Assembly: GCF_003201775.1 (NCBI RefSeq)
Contig: NZ_QJJZ01000024.1
Coordinates: 1 to 60,218, forward strand
Reading direction: 5' to 3'
Length of the DNA stretch: 60,218 nucleotides
From: Arenibacter sp. ARW7G5Y1
GTDB lineage: Bacteria; Bacteroidota; Bacteroidia; Flavobacteriales; Flavobacteriaceae
Part shown: piece after piece, positions 15,141-25,033 of the stretch
How the letters are laid out: each line of letters begins with the position of its first letter
Numbering within the stretch: the stretch's first letter is position 1
Translations under genes and position numbers: made by a program
Notes under the pieces: model-generated
The model's input: only the letters and a program-made list of their open reading frames with translations
Told to the model about the DNA's origin: nothing
Databases searched by the model: none

Positions 15141-17777
15141 ATGAAATCCCAAGAAATTAGAGCCAAGTTTTTAGAATTTTTTAAGGAAAAAAGCCATAAA
15201 ATTGTTCCTTCTGCACCTATGGTCATCAAGGATGATCCAACTTTAATGTTCACCAATGCGGGCATGAATCAATTTAAGGAGTTTTTCCTTGGAAACTCTG
15301 TACCTAAGTACAATCGCGTGGCCGATACCCAAAAATGCCTTAGGGTAAGTGGCAAGCACAATGACTTGGAAGAGGTTGGAAAGGATACCTATCACCATAC
15401 TATGTTCGAAATGTTGGGGAACTGGAGTTTTGGCGACCCTGCCCGGCCGGCAAGTGGATATTTTAAGACCGAGGCCATTGCTTGGGCATGGGAGTTTTTG
15501 ACCGAGGTTTGCAAAATTGATAAAAATAGTCTTTACGTAACGGTTTTTGAAGGAAGTAAGGATGCCGATAAACTTGATCAGGATACGGAAGCCTTGGAGC
15601 TTTGGGGTAAAATAGTGCCAAAGGAAAGGATTCTATTTGGTAACAAGAAGGACAATTTCTGGGAAATGGGAGACCAAGGGCCATGCGGACCTTGTTCGGA
15701 AATACATGTGGATATCCGTTCTGCCGAGGAAAAGGCTAAAATATCCGGAGCAGTTCTTGTCAATCAAGATCACCCGCAAGTAGTGGAGATATGGAACTTG
15801 GTTTTTATGCAGTACAATAGGAAGGCCAACGGACAATTGGAAGCCTTACCCGCCAGACATGTGGATACAGGAATGGGCTTTGAGCGTTTGTGCATGGTAA
15901 TGCAGGGAGTGCAATCCAATTACGATACGGATGTGTTTACGCCCATCATCAGGGAGATAGAGACCATCACCAATTCCAAATATGGTAAGGATGAAGAAAT
16001 TAATATTGCCATAAGGGTAATTGCCGATCATATTAGGGCGGTTTCCTTTTCCATTGCAGACGGACAGTTGCCCAGTAATACCGGCGCAGGCTATGTAATT
16101 AGGAGAATCTTAAGAAGGGCCATACGTTACGGATTTACCTTTTTGAACACCAAAGAACCATTTATGTTCCAATTGGTAAAGGTACTTTCGGATACCATGG
16201 GAAAATCCTTTCCCGAACTTAAGGATCAGCGCCAGTTAATAGAAAATGTGGTGAAGGAAGAGGAACATTCCTTTTTAAAGACGTTGGACCAAGGATTATT
16301 ATTGTTGGACAATATTGTTGCCGAAAACAAAGACAAAAAAATAGACGGTAGAAAAGCGTTCGAGCTTTACGATACTTTCGGATTCCCCATAGATTTAACA
16401 GCCCTAATTTTAAGTGAAAGAGGCTATGATCTGGATGAAAAAGGTTTCGAAACGGCCATGAAGGAGCAAAAGGATCGTTCCAGATCGGCATCTGAAGTGT
16501 CCAAAGAGGATTGGGTTGTTCTTGCCGATGATCCGCAGCAGGAATTTGTGGGTTATGACCATTTGGAAACCACGGTAAAGATTGTAAAGTATAGAAAGGT
16601 AACATCCAAAAAGGAAGGAAAGCAGTATCAGATTGTGTTCAACCTAACCCCATTTTATCCCGAAGGAGGGGGACAGGTTGGGGACAAGGGGTATTTGGAA
16701 GCCCCCAATGGGGATGTGGTATATATCTTGGATACCAAAAAAGAAAATAATGAGATTGTTCATATTGCGAAAAATTTACCCAAGGACACTACGGATAAAT
16801 TCAAGGCTGTAGTAGATGCAAAGCAGCGCAAAAGAACCGAATGTAACCATACAGCTACGCATTTATTGCACCAGGCCCTACGTGAAATTTTGGGGACACA
16901 TGTGGAACAAAAAGGTTCGGCCGTGCATTCCAAATACCTGCGCTTCGATTTTTCCCATTTTGCCAAACTTAGTACGGATGAATTGTCGGCAATAGAAAGT
17001 TTTGTGAATGCGCGTATTAGTAATGGACTTCCGCTGGAAGAACAGCGCAACGTGCCTATGGAAAAGGCCTTGGAGCAGGGGGCTATGGCCCTTTTCGGGG
17101 AAAAATATGGGGATGCGGTCAGAACCATTCGATTTGGGCAATCCGTAGAACTATGCGGGGGTACCCACGTGCGGAATACGGCCGATATCTGGCATTTTAA
17201 GATTAGGTCGGAAGGCGCAGTTGCCGCGGGCATAAGAAGAATAGAAGCCATAACCTCGGATGCGGTAAAGGACTTCTATGCCGAAAGTAATAATACCCTG
17301 TTGGAAATTAAGGAGCTTTTGAATAATCCCCAGGAACCCGTAAAGGCGTTAAAGGCTTTGCAAGAGGAAAATTTAAGGTTGAAAAAAGAAGTGGAAATCC
17401 TCTTGAAGGACAAAGCCAAAAATTTGAAGGGCGATTTGCTCAATGCCCTTACAGAAGTAAACGGAATTCAATTCTTGGCCAAGAAGGTGGATTTGGATGC
17501 CTCGGGAATAAAGGATATCTCCTTTGAGATGGGTCAGAATAGAAAGGATCTATTTTTACTTTTCGCTGCGGAGAGCGCAGGGAAAGCACTTTTGTCCTGC
17601 TATATCTCCAAAGAACTGGTGGAAGAGAGGAAATTGAATGCCGGAACCATTGTGCGGGAGCTAGGAAAGTATATTCAAGGAGGCGGGGGCGGCCAACCGT
17701 TTTTTGCTACGGCCGGAGGTAAAAATCCAGCAGGAATTGAAGAGGTGCTCCAGAAAGCTAAGGCTTATATAGAATAA
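15141..17777 (+). CDS. alaS: alanyl-tRNA synthetase
   Basis: This 878-residue protein has the full domain order of the enzyme. The class II aminoacylation core starts at [20 protein letters not shown] and contains [14 protein letters not shown]. The editing domain follows, with zinc ligands in HTATHLLH and CGGTH. The C-terminal oligomerisation domain has the Gly-rich [14 protein letters not shown]. It charges tRNA-Ala and clears mis-charged Ser and Gly. The length is normal and no breaks are seen. It is divergent from the M23 gene. Confidence 0.97.
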   Translation: MKSQEIRAKFLEFFKEKSHKIVPSAPMVIKDDPTLMFTNAGMNQFKEFFLGNSVPKYNRVADTQKCLRVSGKHNDLEEVGKDTYHHTMFEMLGNWSFGDPARPASGYFKTEAIAWAWEFLTEVCKIDKNSLYVTVFEGSKDADKLDQDTEALELWGKIVPKERILFGNKKDNFWEMGDQGPCGPCSEIHVDIRSAEEKAKISGAVLVNQDHPQVVEIWNLVFMQYNRKANGQLEALPARHVDTGMGFERLCMVMQGVQSNYDTDVFTPIIREIETITNSKYGKDEEINIAIRVIADHIRAVSFSIADGQLPSNTGAGYVIRRILRRAIRYGFTFLNTKEPFMFQLVKVLSDTMGKSFPELKDQRQLIENVVKEEEHSFLKTLDQGLLLLDNIVAENKDKKIDGRKAFELYDTFGFPIDLTALILSERGYDLDEKGFETAMKEQKDRSRSASEVSKEDWVVLADDPQQEFVGYDHLETTVKIVKYRKVTSKKEGKQYQIVFNLTPFYPEGGGQVGDKGYLEAPNGDVVYILDTKKENNEIVHIAKNLPKDTTDKFKAVVDAKQRKRTECNHTATHLLHQALREILGTHVEQKGSAVHSKYLRFDFSHFAKLSTDELSAIESFVNARISNGLPLEEQRNVPMEKALEQGAMALFGEKYGDAVRTIRFGQSVELCGGTHVRNTADIWHFKIRSEGAVAAGIRRIEAITSDAVKDFYAESNNTLLEIKELLNNPQEPVKALKALQEENLRLKKEVEILLKDKAKNLKGDLLNALTEVNGIQFLAKKVDLDASGIKDISFEMGQNRKDLFLLFAAESAGKALLSCYISKELVEERKLNAGTIVRELGKYIQGGGGGQPFFATAGGKNPAGIEEVLQKAKAYIE

Positions 17778-17860
17778 AACAGTAGTCAGAATCCGAATAA
17801 TTGTGAAATCTAAAGGAGGCTTTAGGGTTGCTTAAGGAAGGTAATGCTTAAAATTGATAC

Positions 17861-18805
17861 ATGAAACTTCAAACACAGGTACCTTTAAAACAAGCTGAAA
17901 ATCAAATTGATTATGCTAGTCGGCTTATAGTACTTGGGTCCTGTTTTGCCAACAATATAGGAGACAAGCTGGCTTTCTATAAATTCCAAACACTACAAAA
18001 TCCTTTTGGAATTTTATTTCACCCTTTGGCTATTGAAAACTTGATTTCCAGGGCCATTCATCAGAAACATTACTTAGGGGAGGAGGTTTTTTTTTTAAAT
18101 GAGCGCTGGCAGTGTTATGATGCGCATTCGGATTTGTCCTCTGTTACAAAGGAAGAATTGCTCGGTAGCCTAAACTCGGGTTTATTGGAAACCAAATTAT
18201 GGATAGCCAAGGCTTCCCATATCTTTGTAACTTTAGGGACGGCTTGGACCTATCAATTGAAGGAGAGTGGAAAGGAAGTGGCCAATTGCCATAAGGTTCC
18301 TCAGATGGCCTTTCAGAAACAACTACTCTCAATAGAAAAAATCAATCAAAGTCTAGAGGCAATTGTACATCAAATTCGGTCCATAAATTCCTTGGCCAAG
18401 ATTGTTTTTACGGTTTCCCCGGTGCGACACTTAAAGGATGGTTTTGTAGAAAATCAACAAAGTAAGGCACATTTGATTAGCGCGGTTCACCAAATAATAA
18501 AAGCAGGGAATGCCTTGTATTTCCCGAGTTATGAACTAATGATGGATGAACTTAGGGATTATCGGTTTTATGAAACGGATATGATTCATCCCAATGATCT
18601 GGCGATTAACTATATCTGGGAAAAATTTAAAAAGAGTTGGATGTCCGATACTTCCTATAAGACTATGGATGAAGTGGCCGCTATTCAAAAAGGATTAAAT
18701 CACCGCCCTTTTAATCTAGAATCGGAAAAGCATCAAAAATTTCTACGACATCTTAAAGAAAGGATGATTTTGCTTCAAGAGCAGTATCCTTTTATGAAAT
18801 TCTGA
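17861..18805 (+). CDS. GSCFA domain-containing protein
   Basis: This 314-residue protein has the eponymous block as LIVLGSCFANNIGDKL near residue 25, followed by NPFGILFHPLAIENLI. A C-terminal SGNH-like signature ends in ETDMIHPNDLAINYIWEKF. The family is related to SGNH/GDSL hydrolases; enzymes of this kind may act on cell-surface polysaccharide, but no activity is assigned. There is no signal peptide. It lies 83 bp downstream of alaS in the same direction and may be read from the same transcript. Confidence 0.9.
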   Translation: MKLQTQVPLKQAENQIDYASRLIVLGSCFANNIGDKLAFYKFQTLQNPFGILFHPLAIENLISRAIHQKHYLGEEVFFLNERWQCYDAHSDLSSVTKEELLGSLNSGLLETKLWIAKASHIFVTLGTAWTYQLKESGKEVANCHKVPQMAFQKQLLSIEKINQSLEAIVHQIRSINSLAKIVFTVSPVRHLKDGFVENQQSKAHLISAVHQIIKAGNALYFPSYELMMDELRDYRFYETDMIHPNDLAINYIWEKFKKSWMSDTSYKTMDEVAAIQKGLNHRPFNLESEKHQKFLRHLKERMILLQEQYPFMKF

Positions 18806-18885
18806 CTAAAATAAGGCAATTGCCCTATGGTTTTGTATTCTGTTTTATTGGAGTTTTGAGGCAAATAATTTAAACCTTAAACTTC

Positions 18886-19938
18886 ATGAAATCAAAATTT
18901 AATTTTTTACACCTTACGATTTTTCTTTTTGTTATAACCGCTGTGCAAGCACAACAATTGGGTGAATTTAAACCAAAAAATGATGGTTTTAAATCCAATA
19001 AAATTGGTGATGGACCAAAGAAAATCTATATCTCGAGCTTTACTATAAATTTTGAAATTTATAAGGAGGCGGTCGATGAAAAAAAAGCCGGTGGATTTGG
19101 ACGAAGTATTAAAAACGCTTCCAAAGCAAAAGCGGCCGTTGGATTGGCGTCTTTGGACAAAGAGGCCATTCAGGCAAAAGCGGATCAATTATATACTGAG
19201 TTTATAGCGGATTTTAAAAATAAGGGATATGAGCTAATAACAAGTGAAGAAGCCGGTAAAACCGACACCTATAAGGGCTGGGAAAAGGCTGTTGGTCCAA
19301 TGCTTTTTGAAACCGATATGACAGGGATTATTGCGGTTGTACCTACAGATTACTCTTATTATTATAAAGATAGAAATGCATTCTCTTCCAAATTGGGAGG
19401 ATTTGATAAAACAGCTCAAAATTTGTCCAGTGAATTGGATGATGCCTTAATAGCCGATGTTTCATTGGTTTATGTTTTTTCTTCCTTGGGGACAGATTGG
19501 AATATAGGCAATCAGGCCAAAGTAAAGCTTTTTGTGGATTATAGATTAGCCGATACCTATACCGTAACGGATGAAAAAACTTCAGCAGGATTAACAAGCA
19601 TGTTCGACAAATCCAAACAAGCGGTCGGACTTTCCAGTTATGTGAATTTTACACGTGGAAAATTGAAAATTGGTGGGAGTCCAGAATCTCAATACTTAGG
19701 AAGTATGAAATCTGATTTGGAAATTGATGGCGTTATGAAGAAAGAAAAGATTGCCGCCTATTCCACTCAAACCCAGGCAACGGCTACATTACTGAATCCG
19801 ATAGTTTCTATTCGAGGTGATAATTATAGCGAAACCACCAAATGGCTCCAGCCTGATGGAGGCAAATATGCAGAAGGAATATATTTGGCAGGTAAAAAAC
19901 TACTTGAATATCATACCAGCGAAATACTTGGCAAGTAA
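18886..19938 (+). CDS. secreted protein of unknown function
   Basis: This 350-residue protein starts with a signal peptide (MKSKFNFLHLTIFLFVITAV, then QAQQ), so it is exported. I do not recognise a family. Visible features are KKIYISSFTINFEIYKEAVD near residue 45, a Lys/Ala-rich helix region (about 70-110), then mixed beta-like sequence with VSLVYVFSSLGTDWN. The sequence ends LEYHTSEILGK, with no sorting domain. It stands upstream of a small membrane protein and a two-component system in the same direction, but a 158-bp gap separates them. Confidence 0.75.
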   Translation: MKSKFNFLHLTIFLFVITAVQAQQLGEFKPKNDGFKSNKIGDGPKKIYISSFTINFEIYKEAVDEKKAGGFGRSIKNASKAKAAVGLASLDKEAIQAKADQLYTEFIADFKNKGYELITSEEAGKTDTYKGWEKAVGPMLFETDMTGIIAVVPTDYSYYYKDRNAFSSKLGGFDKTAQNLSSELDDALIADVSLVYVFSSLGTDWNIGNQAKVKLFVDYRLADTYTVTDEKTSAGLTSMFDKSKQAVGLSSYVNFTRGKLKIGGSPESQYLGSMKSDLEIDGVMKKEKIAAYSTQTQATATLLNPIVSIRGDNYSETTKWLQPDGGKYAEGIYLAGKKLLEYHTSEILGK

Positions 19939-20096
19939 TCATAATTATTGATTGGGGGCTATCTCAGGAAAAGGTCCTAATTGTAGCCCTATTTAATGCT
20001 CAAGATAATTTGTCTTTTTTGGCCTTCATACCTTAATAAATAGTTTGAAAAGTTTGCACCCGTCCTGACATTTTTTCTTCATTCAAAATAGTCAGG

Positions 20097-20360
20097 ATGG
20101 GTTCTGTATTTAAAGCCGAAAGTATGCCTATTTCAATTTTGATAGTTCTTGCTACCTTGGCCATCGCTTTTGGTGTAATGTTGTATTTTAAAAATAAAAA
20201 CAATGCACTGGACAATGCCCATAGAGATCTTGTAGGATATTATCAGGAATGTATAGAGAACCATCGTGTTGCTTCTGCCGCCAGGGAAAATGGATTAAAT
20301 AGCTATAGTTTTATAACGTATAATTTAAAAGAATCATTGCTAGATCAAAGTATAGTATAA
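20097..20360 (+). CDS. small single-span membrane protein
   Basis: This 87-residue protein has one hydrophobic helix (SILIVLATLAIAFGVMLYF) and a polar C-terminal half with several Glu, Asn and Arg residues. The start may be the ATG at 20097 or the one at 20124 (MPISIL), which gives a more compact protein. It ends 28 bp before the histidine kinase gene and is co-directional with it, so it could be part of the same signalling operon. No family was recognised; coding status rests on length, composition and position. Confidence 0.5.
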   Translation: MGSVFKAESMPISILIVLATLAIAFGVMLYFKNKNNALDNAHRDLVGYYQECIENHRVASAARENGLNSYSFITYNLKESLLDQSIV

Positions 20361-20388
20361 ATTAGAAATTTTCACGATAATTGTACTA

Positions 20389-22362
20389 ATGAAAAGGCAA
20401 GGTCTAATTTTTTTGTTAGCAGTTCTAACGATATTAAAATGTTATGCTCAGCAAAAAAAGCTGGACAGCCTTTTAGGGGTTTCAAAAACTCAAAATGGAG
20501 AACTCCTGGTTGGCACTTTAAACGAGATTTCCTGGCAATATAGAAACATACAATTGGATAGTGCTTTGGTTTATGCAAAGGCGGCGCTATCGGAAGCAAA
20601 AAAAACGAAACAAGATAAACTTTATGCATCTGTGTATAATTCTATGGCCAGTGCTTATCAGGCCAAAGCAGATTACGATAGTGCCATTTATTTCCACTCC
20701 AAAAGTCTTTCTATCAATTATTTAAAGGCAGATAGTATTGGCTTGGCCGATACCTATAATAATTTAGGGATTATAGAGGATGAGCGGGGAAATTTTAAAA
20801 CTTCACTTGGGCATTATTTTAAGGCGTTGAGGATTTATGGAAATAATACTACTGATCCGGACCTACTGCCAATGGTATTGAGCAATATTGGCATCGTTTA
20901 TAAAAAGCAGGGAGAATATGCTATGGTGTTGGACTATTACCAACAAGCACTTGAATTATATAAGAAAAGTAAGAATACATTTGGGATTACGGTTACTACC
21001 GGGAATATAGGTTCGGTAATGCTGCGTTTAAAAAAATTTGACAACGCTATAAGTTATGCACTTGATGCTGCCGAAGGATATAAAAAATTAGGGTACCATA
21101 GATATGTGCCGTATATGTTGAACAATGTTGCCGTAGCGGAAGATAGTTTGGGCCAACATGGGAAAGCCGAAAAAACCTATTTGGAGGCTATGGATATGTT
21201 TACTTCAGATAATAATGAATATGAACTAACCAATACTAGGATAGGTTTTGCCAAAAACCAATTGGGTTTTAAAAGATATGATGTTGCAATGGCTCAATTG
21301 GATAAGGCTTTGGAAGTAGCCCGACAGAAGGATTTTAAAGAATTCGAGGTCAATGCACTACAATTACTATCGGAAGCCTATTATGATAAAGGGGATAGTG
21401 ATCTGGCCTATACCACTAGTCAAGCGTTTAATAATAAAAAAGATAGTTTGTTTCAGATTGCCAAAACCAAGGCAATGTTTGAGTTGGAGGCAAAATATCA
21501 GGCAGAAAAGAAAGAGAAGGAATTGTCTGAACAGCAATTGCAATTGACACAAAACAAAATAGAGATCGACAAAAAGAACAATCTAATTTATGGTCTACTT
21601 TCCTTGGCTTTTTTATTGGGATTGATTGGTTATCTTTTTTACGGGCAACAGCGATTGAAGAACAGGCAATTATTAAAGGAAAACGAATTAAAAACAGCTT
21701 TGGTTCATATAGAGACCCAAAATAGATTACAGGATCAAAGGTTGAGAATATCAAGGGACTTACATGATAATATTGGCAGTCAATTAACCTTTATTATCTC
21801 ATCAATAGATACCTTAAAGTATGGTTTAACCGCTGGAGAGGGTAAAATAAAAAACAAATTAAGTGAAATTGGGATGTTCACCAAAACCACGATTAATGAA
21901 TTGCGCGATACGATCTGGGCAATGAACAAAGAGAACATCACTTTTGATGACTTACAATATCGGTTGAACATCTTTATGGCAACCGTAACCAGAGCATCAG
22001 AACATATAAAATTTAATTTTACGGTAGATTCGGATATAGACCCAACCTATTCCTTTACTGCCGAAGAAGGGGTAAATCTATACCGAATCATTCAAGAGGC
22101 TGTTAATAACGCCCTAAAATACGCTTTTGCAAATAGTGAAGAATTAGAACATACTATGGAGGTTAGCATTCATAAAACAATGGATTATTTTCATGTAGAA
22201 GTAACCGATAATGGCGTAGGTTTTGAACTTTCCGAAGTTACGTTGGGCAATGGCCTGTCCAATATGCAAAAAAGAGCTAAGGATTTAAATAGTGAATTAA
22301 AATTGACTTCAATGTTGGGCCAAGGAACTTCAATTGTTTTTAATATCCCTGTTAGAGATTAG
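20389..22362 (+). CDS. TPR-containing sensor histidine kinase (HisKA_3 type)
   Basis: This 657-residue protein has a signal peptide, then several tetratricopeptide repeats (about 40-340; for example SIGLADTYNNLGIIEDERGN). A coiled-coil stretch and one membrane span (about 397-418, NLIYGLLSLAFLLGLIGYLF) follow. The HisKA_3 dimerisation box RISRDLHDNIGSQLTF carries the phospho-acceptor at His459, and a HATPase domain includes DNGVGFE and NGLSNMQKRAKDL. The TPR region is presumably periplasmic and senses a protein or envelope state. The partner response regulator starts 3 bp after the stop. Confidence 0.92.
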   Translation: MKRQGLIFLLAVLTILKCYAQQKKLDSLLGVSKTQNGELLVGTLNEISWQYRNIQLDSALVYAKAALSEAKKTKQDKLYASVYNSMASAYQAKADYDSAIYFHSKSLSINYLKADSIGLADTYNNLGIIEDERGNFKTSLGHYFKALRIYGNNTTDPDLLPMVLSNIGIVYKKQGEYAMVLDYYQQALELYKKSKNTFGITVTTGNIGSVMLRLKKFDNAISYALDAAEGYKKLGYHRYVPYMLNNVAVAEDSLGQHGKAEKTYLEAMDMFTSDNNEYELTNTRIGFAKNQLGFKRYDVAMAQLDKALEVARQKDFKEFEVNALQLLSEAYYDKGDSDLAYTTSQAFNNKKDSLFQIAKTKAMFELEAKYQAEKKEKELSEQQLQLTQNKIEIDKKNNLIYGLLSLAFLLGLIGYLFYGQQRLKNRQLLKENELKTALVHIETQNRLQDQRLRISRDLHDNIGSQLTFIISSIDTLKYGLTAGEGKIKNKLSEIGMFTKTTINELRDTIWAMNKENITFDDLQYRLNIFMATVTRASEHIKFNFTVDSDIDPTYSFTAEEGVNLYRIIQEAVNNALKYAFANSEELEHTMEVSIHKTMDYFHVEVTDNGVGFELSEVTLGNGLSNMQKRAKDLNSELKLTSMLGQGTSIVFNIPVRD

Positions 22363-22365
22363 AAA

Positions 22366-23022
22366 ATGAAAATTAAAATTAAAATAGCTATTGTAGATGA
22401 TAGTTCTTTTCTGTTAAAAGCAGTAGAGGATAAGCTTGCTTTTTTTGAGGCTATAGTGGTGAAATGGAAAGCGGTCAACGGATTGCAATGCTTGGAAAAA
22501 CTGGAAGAAAATCCCCATTTGGATCTGATCTTGATGGATATAGAAATGCCTATTTTAGATGGTATTGAGACTACCGAAAGAATAAAGACGAGATACCCCC
22601 AGATTAAAATTGTTATGCTGACGGTTTTTGATAATGATGAGAATATTTTTAATGCTATAAAAGTAGGGGCTGATGGGTATTTGCTAAAAGATGTTGACCC
22701 AGATACCTTATACAAAGGAATTTTGGACACATTAAATGGAGGAGCGGCCATGACTCCTTCAGTAGCACTAAGAACCCTTAAATTACTTAGAAACCCAATA
22801 GCTTTGCAAAATATTGCGACCCAGGAAGAAGTCTTCCTGACAAACCGTGAGGTGGAAGTTTTGGAGCAATTGGGCAAAGGCCTTAGTTATACTAAAATTG
22901 CAGAAAATCTTTTTTTATCACCCAGTACCGTTCGAAAGCACATAGAAAACATATATGTAAAACTTCAAGTGCATAATAAATTGGAAGCGGTAGAAAAAGC
23001 AAAACGCAATAATCTTATTTAA
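22366..23022 (+). CDS. NarL/FixJ-type response regulator
   Basis: This 218-residue protein has a receiver domain with the acidic pair IVDDSS (Asp11/12), phospho-acceptor Asp58 in DLILMDIEMP, and the conserved Lys in GYLLKD. A LuxR-type helix-turn-helix follows: LTNREVEVLEQLGKGLSYTK and SPSTVRKHIENIYVKL. It is paired with the preceding kinase and will control transcription of unknown targets. The DUF4230 gene follows in the same direction after 43 bp. Confidence 0.95.
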   Translation: MKIKIKIAIVDDSSFLLKAVEDKLAFFEAIVVKWKAVNGLQCLEKLEENPHLDLILMDIEMPILDGIETTERIKTRYPQIKIVMLTVFDNDENIFNAIKVGADGYLLKDVDPDTLYKGILDTLNGGAAMTPSVALRTLKLLRNPIALQNIATQEEVFLTNREVEVLEQLGKGLSYTKIAENLFLSPSTVRKHIENIYVKLQVHNKLEAVEKAKRNNLI

Positions 23023-23065
23023 AAATTAGCATTATAATTCTTGATTATAACATATATTTAATGAT

Positions 23066-23677
23066 ATGAAAAGGTTTTTTGTTGGTGTTATATTTACGTT
23101 GGCTATTGTTTTAATTTTTCGTTCCTGTTCGGAGGAGAAAGAAAAGAAATCCATTTTAAAGGAGAATTCAATGCTTATTCAGGAACAGATCAATAACGTT
23201 TCCAAATTGATCGTTACCGAAGGACACTTTGCCGAAGTGTATAATTATAAAGATTCCCAACAATTATTTGGTGCTTTGATTACTGCCGATAAAAAAGCAT
23301 TGGTGGTGGTCAATGCCGAGGTGACCGTAGCCTATGACCTAAGTCTAATAAAATTTGACATCGACGAGACAACCAAGACCCTACGGATAATAAGTATCCC
23401 GGAACCGGAAATTAATATAAACCCCGATTTTGAATATTATGATGTTACTTCGGATTATTTAAACCAGTTCAATGCAGAGGATTACAACAAAATTAAACGG
23501 AATGTTAATGCGTCCCTCCTGAAAAAAATTGAGGCCTCAACCTTAAAGTCCAATGCCCAGAACCGACTTCTAAGTGAGCTGTCCAAATTTTTGGTACTTA
23601 CCAATTCCATGGGTTGGACACTGACCTATGGGGATAGGAACATCCAAAATTTTGAAGAATTAAAGTTGCTGGATTAA
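23066..23677 (+). CDS. DUF4230 domain protein
   Basis: This 203-residue protein has an N-terminal hydrophobic anchor (FFVGVIFTLAIVLIFRSC). The Cys could also be a lipidation site, although the preceding residues are a poor lipobox. The DUF4230 domain includes VSKLIVTEGHFAEVYNYK and KALVVVNAEVTVAYDLSLIK. Function is unknown. It may be read from the upstream two-component operon; no separate promoter was seen. Confidence 0.85.
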   Translation: MKRFFVGVIFTLAIVLIFRSCSEEKEKKSILKENSMLIQEQINNVSKLIVTEGHFAEVYNYKDSQQLFGALITADKKALVVVNAEVTVAYDLSLIKFDIDETTKTLRIISIPEPEININPDFEYYDVTSDYLNQFNAEDYNKIKRNVNASLLKKIEASTLKSNAQNRLLSELSKFLVLTNSMGWTLTYGDRNIQNFEELKLLD

Positions 23678-23696
23678 AAAACTGCCCATATGGGCA
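23678..23696 (-). terminator. short terminator-like hairpin after the CE15-like gene
   Basis: On the minus strand TGCCC-ATAT-GGGCA is followed by GTTTTTT. It begins 10 bp past the esterase stop. The stem is only 5 bp, so it is a modest candidate. Confidence 0.45.
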
Positions 23697-23705
23697 ACTC
23701 CTCCC

Positions 23706-24971
23706 TTACTTTACAAAGACATTGGCCCACTTAATATAGTTGTCCCAATCGTAGTCGGTAACATCGTGCTTGCCGGTGCGGATGTGGTAGGAGACGGTAT
23801 TATGGATGGGTTCGTTTACCTTGGGCATTTCCATGGTTTCTATTCCTTTTTTGCCGTATAGGTTGTAAACTTGTGTTGCATAATGTGCGGAAAGGAATTC
23901 GCCCCTGGGGTCGGCCCATTGGTCACCTTCTGCACTGGCTACATAGAGCGGCCTTGGTGCAATAAGCGATAAAAGTTGGTGTTGGTCTATGGGCAAGGCC
24001 TCTTCATTGTTGCCGTACTGGTTAAAATTGTCACAAAACCAGTGTGGAAACCTTTCATTTATGACCGCTAAGGTCTCTCCAAATTTGCGTTTGGAAAGAG
24101 TGGCACCCCCACAGCCTGAGTTGTTGGAAATTACCCCGGCAAACCTTTGGTCCGTAGCGCCTGCCCAAAGCGATGTTTTGCCCAATCGCGAATGGCCGAA
24201 GGAAATTACTTTGGAAGCGTCTATATCATGGTCTTTTTCAAAATAATCCAATGCCCTTGCCATGCCCCAACTCCAAGCCGCAATACTGCCCCATTCAGCA
24301 GGTTTAGGTTGATTTTGGGATTTTTGGTACAATAAACTATGTACCCCGTCCGAGAAATCATTTCTATCAGGATCCACTTCACCATAGTATATGGTAGCTA
24401 GGCCATAACCGGCATCCAATATCTTATCTACTGCCCAACGATGTGTTCTTTTGCCTCGGGACTCCTCGGTCAAGGTATTGTTTTCAATTCCGAATGATTC
24501 ATTGTTATTGGCCCAAGCCGATGAAATTATTACAGCTTTATCCTCTGTGATGGTGTGATTGCCATAAAAATTATAACCCAAAAAAACAGGATTCTTTACA
24601 TTATTCTTCGGGAGATAAATCAAAATGGTATAACGTAAGGTTTTGCCATTGTTCTTAAAAGTAAGTTCTACTTGCTTGCGCTTGGCTTTTCCGTTTAAGG
24701 CGTTGTCGTCCTGTTCTAAAATGGTATAGGAATCTATCTTAAGGGATTTTGGAATCTTGCCGTAAACGTTGTTTTCAAAAAATTGAAGTAGCTCCGGCCG
24801 TCTTATTTTTTCCCATTCTTTAACCGATTTTATTTTTTCCCCATTAAAGGTTAGTAACGGATCCGGGATCTCAAAGGAAGGGACCATACTTTCGTCATAA
24901 TTGGTTTGGGATTGCGCTGTATACATGGATAAAACAAAAAGGGAACACACAAAACAAGTTAAAAGCTTCAT
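23706..24971 (-). CDS. CE15-like glucuronoyl esterase / alpha-beta hydrolase
   Basis: At 421 residues it starts at MKLLTCFVCSLFVLSMYTAQ, a signal peptide; an in-frame start further upstream would prepend 20 unlikely residues. The alpha/beta-hydrolase nucleophile lies in SFGHSRLGKTSLWAGATDQR (Ser at about residue 261), with the Arg after Ser typical of CE15. Family blocks SNNSGCGGATLSKRKFGETL and IAPRPLYVASAEGDQWADPR follow, and a candidate catalytic His is in VSYHIRTGKHDVT. CE15 enzymes cleave esters linking glucuronoxylan to lignin or other alcohols; marine relatives may use other uronates. No other polysaccharide-degrading genes are adjacent. Confidence 0.85.
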   Translation of the reverse strand: MKLLTCFVCSLFVLSMYTAQSQTNYDESMVPSFEIPDPLLTFNGEKIKSVKEWEKIRRPELLQFFENNVYGKIPKSLKIDSYTILEQDDNALNGKAKRKQVELTFKNNGKTLRYTILIYLPKNNVKNPVFLGYNFYGNHTITEDKAVIISSAWANNNESFGIENNTLTEESRGKRTHRWAVDKILDAGYGLATIYYGEVDPDRNDFSDGVHSLLYQKSQNQPKPAEWGSIAAWSWGMARALDYFEKDHDIDASKVISFGHSRLGKTSLWAGATDQRFAGVISNNSGCGGATLSKRKFGETLAVINERFPHWFCDNFNQYGNNEEALPIDQHQLLSLIAPRPLYVASAEGDQWADPRGEFLSAHYATQVYNLYGKKGIETMEMPKVNEPIHNTVSYHIRTGKHDVTDYDWDNYIKWANVFVK

Positions 24972-25033
24972 TTCAGATCTATTAAGGGTAGGGGCATAAA
25001 TATAGGGAATCCAAATGAAAATTAGGTACAAGG

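Noticed and set aside
16760..17251. 163-codon minus-strand frame opposite alaS
   Set aside because: Lies over the AlaS editing domain; no independent support.
22359..22877. 172-codon minus-strand frame opposite the response regulator
   Set aside because: The plus-strand receiver domain is unmistakable.
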